From Delphinapterus leucas (Eukaryota; Chordata; Mammalia; Artiodactyla; Monodontidae), in contig NW_022098036.1 in assembly GCF_002288925.2 (NCBI RefSeq), positions 44,147,093 to 44,211,092 of the forward strand: a stretch of DNA of 64,000 nt, written 5' to 3'. Made by a program: the position numbers and the translations under genes. Below the pieces are notes generated by a model. It made no database searches, was not told the origin of the DNA, and saw nothing but the letters and a program-made list of their open reading frames with translations. Positions 57,338 to 64,000 of the stretch are shown in pieces (position 1 is the stretch's first letter; each line of letters opens with the position of its first letter).

Positions 57338-59465
57338 AACAGTGTACCTCCACCCAGAGCTGAACCTTCACCTAAGGCAATGGGAGCTGTCTCCCTCCCT
57401 CTCTGCCTCCCATCATTCCCCTGGTTACCGTGGCGCCCTCGCCATCCAGCCTGATATAGAGAATTGGTGGATAAACCTAAGGAAATCTCCCAGATATTAG
57501 AGCAAAAAAAAGACTGACAAAAACTAGAGAAATAAAAAGAATATTGGAGCACCAGTCTAGGAAATTCAACACCGGAATGACAGAAGTTTGCGTCAGCATA
57601 AAATTAAAACAGTTTCAAATAGTTTACTTCCCAGCCCCCTTTCTCAGCACTGGAGGATGTGCTCCACCAACACAAGAGAATAAACCAAGAAGTGAAGAGA
57701 GATCCCAGGATGACAGCCTTTGGTGTGGGGAAAAATCAAAAGTGGGGAATGGGGCTAGTATTTTCATAAACGTTCTTGCAGAATCACTCAACGATTTAAG
57801 TATCTGCGTGCATATTTGATAATAATAAAGCACGCAAAAGGCAGGTGTCGAGTAGCTATTTACTGGGGAATAGAGCATTCCAAATGAAGAGGGCTGGGAA
57901 GGGGTACATGTCCGGCAGATGGCACCACTGAGCAGCAGGCAAGACAGCGTGGGAGACAACCAAAGAGCTTGTATGTTGGGTGGATGGGGATAGAAGACAG
58001 GCATTCCAGGCACTGCAAGGTTACCTGGTTCTCATTTTAGATCTGGTGGGAAGACATTTCTGTGCATCACCAGCAGAGACGCAGGTAATGACTGCTGTAG
58101 GCGGTGCCGTCAGCAGCCAATGGCCTTTGCACAGAGCTGCAAACCAAGAGCGGCTGGAAGGCTACTTTATGCCTCCACAGAAGTAAACCTGGGAGGGGCG
58201 GGGGGGGGGGGGGTTGTCCCACCTTCTTCCAGGGAGGCCAGCACCACCTGGCTTGGAGAGCCAGATGTCCAAGCTCAGGGCAGAGGATGGGGAGGTGCAA
58301 GCAGGCAGGTTTTGTTTGACCTGGTCTCCTCTCCCTGCCAGGCTTCACCTCCTATGTCGTCCCAGGAGTCCCCGCCTTGCTCAACACTCAACTTACAGTG
58401 CTTTTCCTTTCCTCCTGCTTTTTTCCTTTCCTCCCACCTTTTTTCCTTCTGCTGCTTGGCCTTTGTCTTCACAGAACTCAATTCAAGGTGAAAAATATGA
58501 TTCGGACGCCAAACCAACCCATGAGTCTCAATAAGGGCACTTGGTCATTCACTCACAGCGGAATGTGTGATTGGTCTATCTGCCTGTAAGTACTGATATT
58601 ATAATATCAAATTATAATATATTATCATGATGATTATCATATCGAGCATCATCAATGTTGTTAGTCGTCATTACTGTGGTTGTTACTGTTATTATTACTG
58701 ATTGCTGTCATTGTGATTGTTATAAAATATTGAATAAAGTTTCTCTATCCGTGACAAAAAAAAAAATGTCAGCCCTAAGCCAAGGTAAAGCAGGCTCAGT
58801 GCCAGGCAGGGCTGGGCAGGCAGTCCTCAAGGTCCCCAGGTGCATCAGAGTCCAGCCCAGGTCCCAAGGGAAGCACTGACACTCACCCCGCAAGCCCAAG
58901 TCTGTGTGATCTCAACAATGCCCAGCACTTGTGGGGAGGCACAGAGGAGAGAGGCAGTAGGGCACTAGTAGGGCAATGTCCCCTAGCCTGGCTGAGAGGG
59001 GATCAGACCCCTGATTTAGACAGGGCCTCTTCTCAAAAGCAGCCCAACCCTTCACATCCAGCCCAGCCTCCCGCTGGTCTCAGAGCCCACTGGAAGTCCA
59101 GTCACTAGGCAGCCTCGGCTTCCTTCAGCCTGCCCTGGACTTGGGGCTAGGACTCCCCCAGCTGGCCACCTTTTGAGCAAAAATGTGCCTCTCTGCCATG
59201 GTCCTGCCCTCAATCCATAAACAAATTGTCCTGTGCACCTACAGTGTCCCAGGCACAGGGAGACAAGAGCAAATAAGACAGGTTCAGTGCCTGCCCTATC
59301 AGAGCTCACAGTCTATGAGGCTTTGCCTGATTTATGTAATAATCTCATTTTGAAAAATTACAAGATGTGAAGTGTCATTTGTATAGAATAATGCGAAGTT
59401 CACAAATACGATTTCGTTTAACCCCCAAATCAGAGGATGACTACAGCTGGAACACTAACACTTAT
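57338..59465. other. Unique non-genic DNA
   Basis: No exon is recognised. A 14-base G run lies at 58,200-58,213. The 58,600-58,740 stretch is rich in ATTATCATGATGATT-type imperfect repeats. Confidence 0.45.
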
Positions 59466-59469
59466 TGCT

Positions 59470-59715
59470 GAAAAGCTGTATGGTTTCGCGGTTAAGCACG
59501 CCAGCCCTGGAACTGACTGCCTAGGTTCAAATCCCAGCTCCACCCCTTAGTAGCTATGTACCGACCACAGGCAAAATAATGTCTTTACGCCTCGGTTTCT
59601 TCATGTCTGAAATACAGGTAATTATAGTTCCCAAATCATACAGTTGTCTTTAGCATTAAATGAACCAATATTCTGCTTAAAACACAGAAGAGCTCAATAT
59701 AAGTTAGCTATCATT
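59470..59715 (+). repeat. MIR element, plus strand
   Basis: GGTTAAGCACGCCAGCCCTG, CTAGGTTCAAATCCCAGCTC, CCTCGGTTTCTTCATGTCTG and AGCTCAATATAAGTTAGCTA follow the full MIR order. This is one of the best-preserved MIRs in the window. Confidence 0.88.
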
Positions 59716-60014
59716 GCTACCACCTAATCCAAATTCCTAATTGTGTAATTAGAACCCAGAAAGGTAAAAGGACTTCTACAGTCATACAAAGTTTCTGACC
59801 CTTAACCAAGGTACTGTTCTCTCTGGCACTGATCTTCTTAGGAACTAGAAAATTCACTCAAAGGAACTTAACTTTCCCACCCGACACTCTAACCAAATGC
59901 TTAAATCCTCCTACCTCATCCTCATCTGGTGATCACCAAGCAAGGTGGCTACTCCACTTTCTGACCGTTCAGATAAGAAAGTTCTCGAACTAAAATCTGC
60001 TCTTTGCAAACATG

Positions 60015-60300
60015 GTACAAAAGGATACATGCACCCCAATGTTCATTCCAGTGCTGTTTACAATAGCCAAGACATGGAAGCAATGTCCATCGACAGAGGA
60101 ATGGATAAAGAAGATGTGGTACTTATATACAATGGAATATTACTCAGCCATTAAAAAGAATGAAATAATGCCATTTGCAGCAACATGGATGGACCTAGAG
60201 ATTGTCATACTAAGTGAAGTAAGTCAGAAAGAGAAAGACAAATACCACATGATATCACTTATAGTGTGGAATCTAAAAAAAAAATGATACAAATGAAGCA
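60015..60300 (+). mobile_element. L1: L1 ORF2 3' fragment
   Basis: AAAAGGATACATGCACCCCA to CACATGATATCACTTATAG gives the terminal ORF2 wording, e.g. KKMWYLYTMEYYSAIKKNEI. It is truncated at both ends and overlaps an adjoining unique region. Confidence 0.9.
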
Positions 60301-60919
60301 AAAGGTGGGTAACAGAGCAGGGAGGAGGGTGGATCTGAAGAGGTGAGTGGAGAATAGGGCCTTTTTCCTGTCTGCACCCAATCCCTAAGAGAACCTTCCA
60401 TTGAGTCCTTTGGCCTGTTCTGTCTCTCACGTCTTTGGTCCTAAAGCCACACCCCTTCCAGGAATCACATCACAAATAAATTACTCGCACTCAAGTCTTT
60501 GTTATCAGGGTCTGTTTCTGGGAAAATCCAAACTAAGATACCCCCCAAAATCAAGATTTATTAAATCTACTATAATTAGTACAATGTGATGTTGATGCAA
60601 AGACAATCAATTAGAGCAATTAAACACAACGGAGTCCAGAAAAAGACACATTCATCCATGGACACGTGGTTTATGACAAAGGAGGAAATACAGGGCAGTG
60701 GAAAAGGACACTCATTTCAGTGCATATTGCTGGGTCAAGTGAATATCCATGGGGAAAAATGAAATTTGACCCCTATCTCACACACACACAAACATCAGTT
60801 CCAGGTGTCCCACACATTAAAAGTAAAATAATAAAACTTCTAGACAGTATGACAGGAGTATCTTTATCACCTTGGGGTTTAGAAAGATTTCTTCAAGGCA
60901 CACAAAAATCACTAACCTT
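60301..60919. other. Non-genic DNA, partly L1-like
   Basis: 60,660-60,910 resembles old L1 ORF2 (TTTATGACAAAGGAGGAAAT and AAGTAAAATAATAAAACTTC). 60,301-60,650 shows nothing I can name. Confidence 0.45.
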
Positions 60920-61243
60920 GGGCTCCCCTGGTGGCGCAGTGGTTGAGACTCCGCCTGTCGATGCAGGGGACACGGGTTCAAGCCCTGGCCCGGGAAGATC
61001 CCACATGCCGCGGAGCAACTAAGCCCCATGTGCCACAACTACTGAGCCCGCGCACCACAACTACTGAAGCCTGGGCGCCTAGAGCCCGTGCTCCACAACA
61101 AGAGAAGCCACCACAGTGAGAAGCCTGCGCACCACAATGAAAAGTAGCCCCCACTCACGGCAACTAGAGAAAGCCTGCGCACAGCAATGAAGACCCAACG
61201 CAGCCAAAAATAAAATAAATAAAAATTAATTAATTTAAAAAAA
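60920..61243 (+). mobile_element. CHR-1 SINE
   Basis: GGGCTCCCCTGGTGGCGCAG through CACAACTACTGA units to GCCAAAAATAAAATAAATA and an A-rich tail make a CHR-1. No clear target duplication was found. Confidence 0.9.
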
Positions 61244-61940
61244 GAAAGTCTATGGGTTCAAGTCCCAGTCTAGGTTTTGGCCAGGTTCGAGTCCCAGCAC
61301 GTGGGTTCAAGTCCCAATCTGAGTTGCTTGGTTTCACTTCTATCTCCACAAACTCTGGGGTCTAAGGAGGCTATGTTAAAAAGGGGGACCAGAGGGGTTC
61401 TAGGCTCCTTTATCTGTTGGATCTCCATATTAGGATCTTGGTTGATTGGTTGATTGGTTGGTTGGTCCTATCATACTTTAATTAGAAACTATGTGAAATG
61501 ATGATGTGAATAGCATTTAGCAAATTACATGCCAGAGCCTGAAAGAAGTCGTAAAAATCTTCCCAAGCAAAATGAAGCAGTGGGCATTCACACAGAGCTG
61601 GCATAGGGGAAGGTGCAGAGTTGCCAGCAAACCCCTCATCCTACCCTGCCCCAGCCCACGCTGAGAGGAAGATCCCTCCCTGAGTCCTGGCTTCCTGTCC
61701 CGCCCCACAGTGATGGCCTGACCACCCAGAGGGACTGTGCTCAACTCCTTTTGCTGTTTCAGGAAGCAGCTGTGGAGGAAACTGTCCCATTTCAATGAAA
61801 GAAGTCCTTGCGATTGCTATAGACTCAGGAGGAACCCTTGTCTTCCTGAAGGGCACCAGCTGCACTTGGCCCTACACCCAGATGTGCAGACAGAAATTTC
61901 TCAGGTCTTGTTGTCTGGCTCGGATTTGAACGTTTTAACT
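61244..61940. other. Unique non-genic DNA
   Basis: A short (TTGG/TTGA)n patch lies at about 61,440-61,465. No exon is seen. Confidence 0.45.
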
Positions 61941-61957
61941 GCCAAAGTGTCAGATGG

Positions 61958-62175
61958 GGGCTTCCCTGCTGGCGCAGTGGTTGAGAGTCCGCCTGCCGAT
62001 GCAGGGGACACGGGTTTGTGCCCCGGTCGGGGAAGATCCCACATGCCGCGGAGCGGCTGGGCCCGTGAGCCATGGCCGCTAAGCCTGCATGTCCGGAGCC
62101 TGTGCTCCGCAACCGAAGAGGCCACGACAGCGAGAGGCCCGCGTACCGCAAAAAAAAAAAAAACAAAAAAAAACC
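61958..62175 (+). mobile_element. CHR-2 SINE
   Basis: A CHR-2 is flanked by CCAAAGTGTCAGATGG (61,942-61,957) and CCAAAGTGTAAGATGG (62,176-62,191), a 16-bp duplication with one mismatch. Confidence 0.94.
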
Positions 62176-62191
62176 CCAAAGTGTAAGATGG

Positions 62192-62769
62192 ACTTTGAGA
62201 TCTGCGAACGGTTTAACTTAACTAGATCAGTTGTCAAAGGAGAGGCTGAGGAGGAGGGAGAAGCTGACCCACCCATCTCCAGAACCCCAGAGCAAAAAGA
62301 CTCTAAGGCATTACAAACCTGCTCTCCATCAGCCTCCCAGGGGAGGAGGAGTGGTTGCTGGGATCAGAGCGCTGTCCCTATGTATGTCCCCTCTTACAAG
62401 GGGCACAAAGCTCTGGAAGGGATTCCCACCTCACTTCCATGAGGATACTGATGGACCTCCACCCTCCTGAATCTGTGGTCTAAAGGCATCTGATTTAGCA
62501 GACTCTCCTCCCCCTCTCCCCACAACTCCCCACCCCCGCACTGTCCCAGGTATTGTCTCCTGTCAACCAGGCCTCTGGGTTACAAAGACTGACTGACAAA
62601 GCACAAGACAGCCTCAGCCCCAAAGCACACTTTGTTTTTGGTCTCTGGAGAGTTATTTTATTTTCTGGCTAACTTGACAGTGCATTTAAGTGAAGATGTG
62701 TTCAATTCTATCCAGCATATCCATTTGTAACGGGAGTGTTTCAGGATACATATGCCACAAAGTGTTCCT
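62192..62769. other. Unique non-genic DNA
   Basis: No exon or named repeat recognised. Confidence 0.4.
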
Positions 62770-62783
62770 CCCACATATTTTTA

Positions 62784-63043
62784 TATATATATATTTTTAA
62801 AATATTTATTTATTTGGCTGCGCTGGGTCTTAGTTGCGGCATGTGGGATCTTCGTTGCTGTGTGCAGTATCTTCGTTGAGGCATGCGGGATCTTTAGTAG
62901 CAGCATGCAGATTCTTTATTTGCGGCATGCTAACTCTTAGTTGCAGCATGCATGTGGGATCTATTTCCCTAACCAGGGATCAAACCCAGGCCCCCTGCAC
63001 TGGGAGCACAGAGTCTTAACCACTGGACCACCAGGGAATTTTC
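62784..63043 (-). mobile_element. CHR-1-type SINE, minus strand
   Basis: AATATTTATTTATTTGGCTG through GGGATCTTCGTTGCTGTGTG to CACTGGACCACCAGGGAA is a minus-strand CHR-1. CCCACATATTTTTA at 62,770-62,783 and 63,044-63,057 is the target-site duplication. Confidence 0.93.
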
Positions 63044-63057
63044 CCCACATATTTTTA

Positions 63058-64000
63058 AAAGACCATTCCACTTGCAGTGTGTGGAACAGTTTGGAGAGAG
63101 AAAAACATGCTGAAGCAGAAATCTATTAAAGAGACTACTGCAGAAAATAGACCAAAGAGGATAATAACTTGAAGAACAGTCATGGTGGCAGAGATAGAAA
63201 TACATGGATCTGGGAGATATTTAGTAAGTAAAATCAAAAGTGTTTTAGATCTCCAAGAAGATATATCCAGTGGGAAGTTTTTATAGGATTCAGGAGCGCT
63301 GAGGCTCTCCTATAGTTCATAGGCGATTCGGGAAGTCTTCTTTGAAAAAGCTGGTAACCGAATTCACCGAGGTAGATTCTTGGGAGAAAGTGCACAATGG
63401 GAAGAAAGAAAGATCCGTAGGACCCAGCTTTGAGGAATATCAACATTGTAAGACCTTAGAGGAGGTGGAGCAAGCAACACAGACTGAATAAAGCTGGGCG
63501 AAAGACCCAGAAGAGAGTGTGGCTTTCCTTGAGGCCGAGAAAAGAGCATTTCCAAAGGGAGGGAGGAGTCAGCAAGTGTCCAGTGATACAGAGGTCAAGA
63601 AAAACGACTGAAAACTAGGCGTTAGTTTTGGTGACACGTGGGAAATCAGTGATATTGGCGAGAGGGGCAATGAATGATAAAGGCAAAGCCAGATGGATGT
63701 GAAGTAGAAGTAGAAAATGGACACCACTCTTTTAAGAAGTTTGGCTATGAAGGTGAAGAGAAAGATAGGACATTAGCGGAGGAAGAGGGCTGGAGAAGGG
63801 TTATTTTAAGTCGAGGGGATCTTGAGAACGTTTAAATGCCGACAGGAAGGAGCCGGAACAGGGAGAAGAAAAGGTGAAATAATAGGCCGGGTAGGGAGAA
63901 ATCCATTGTACCTCTGGACGGATTCTCTTGTACTACGTATCCACCAAACTGAAGAGACAGCCATAATTCGGAGGACTGAACAGCTTCGGGTTTAGGTCAA
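63058..64000. other. Non-genic DNA, possibly an old repeat
   Basis: About 63,560-63,830 (for example CAAAGCCAGATGGATGTGAA and AAGAAGTTTGGCTATGAAGG) resembles an old interspersed repeat that I cannot name. No exon is seen up to the window edge. Confidence 0.35.

Overview
This window is mammalian nuclear DNA and almost certainly cetacean (whale, dolphin or porpoise). It carries about twenty tRNA-derived SINEs of the CHR-1/CHR-2 families (recognisable head GGGCTTCCCTGGTGGCGCAG) and cetartiodactyl-type L1 elements. The CHR families belong to Cetacea, hippopotamus and ruminants, and the dense, well-preserved CHR-2 copies point to Cetacea. There is no operon-like structure, CRISPR array or clearly intact protein-coding gene. 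Most long open frames are L1 ORFs or read-through of SINEs.

Layout. 1-4160: AT-rich non-genic DNA with an L1 3' end, a TG microsatellite and one CHR-2 SINE. 4160-20,880: a nearly continuous L1 block with two minus-strand elements and one partial copy, a plus-strand fragment between them, three CHR-2 SINEs and a 400-N gap. 20,880-22,743: an old L1 fragment fused to the remnant of a minus-strand granzyme-type serine protease gene. 23,000-33,700: an LTR-like stretch, a composite plus-strand L1 with SINE insertions, then mostly unique DNA. 33,900-37,130: five-exon chymase-like pseudogene (plus strand). 37,130-44,100: SINEs, an LTR-like repeat and two copies of an unclassified locus repeat. 44,187-45,374: processed pseudogene of RAP1B. 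49,200-52,300: the mast-cell chymase gene CMA1 (plus strand), complete in exon structure but frameshifted in exon 4. 52,440-64,000: SINEs, two more copies of the locus repeat, MIR and L1 fragments, and otherwise non-genic DNA.

Main biological reading. This is the mammalian chymase locus (CMA1, CTSG, granzymes), and all three protease genes visible here are broken. CMA1 keeps five exons, good splice sites, a TATA box, a poly(A) signal and the His and Asp catalytic residues, but a 1-bp deletion in exon 4 puts the exon carrying the catalytic Ser out of frame. The chymase-like paralogue was hit by two CHR-1 SINEs at the same site inside its catalytic-His exon, besides stops, indels and a lost splice acceptor. 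The granzyme-like gene survives only as exon 1 and half of exon 3, in the opposite orientation. Together they suggest loss of mast-cell chymase activity at this locus in this lineage. Comparisons with human CMA1 and RAP1B are from recalled knowledge of those proteins, not from a search.
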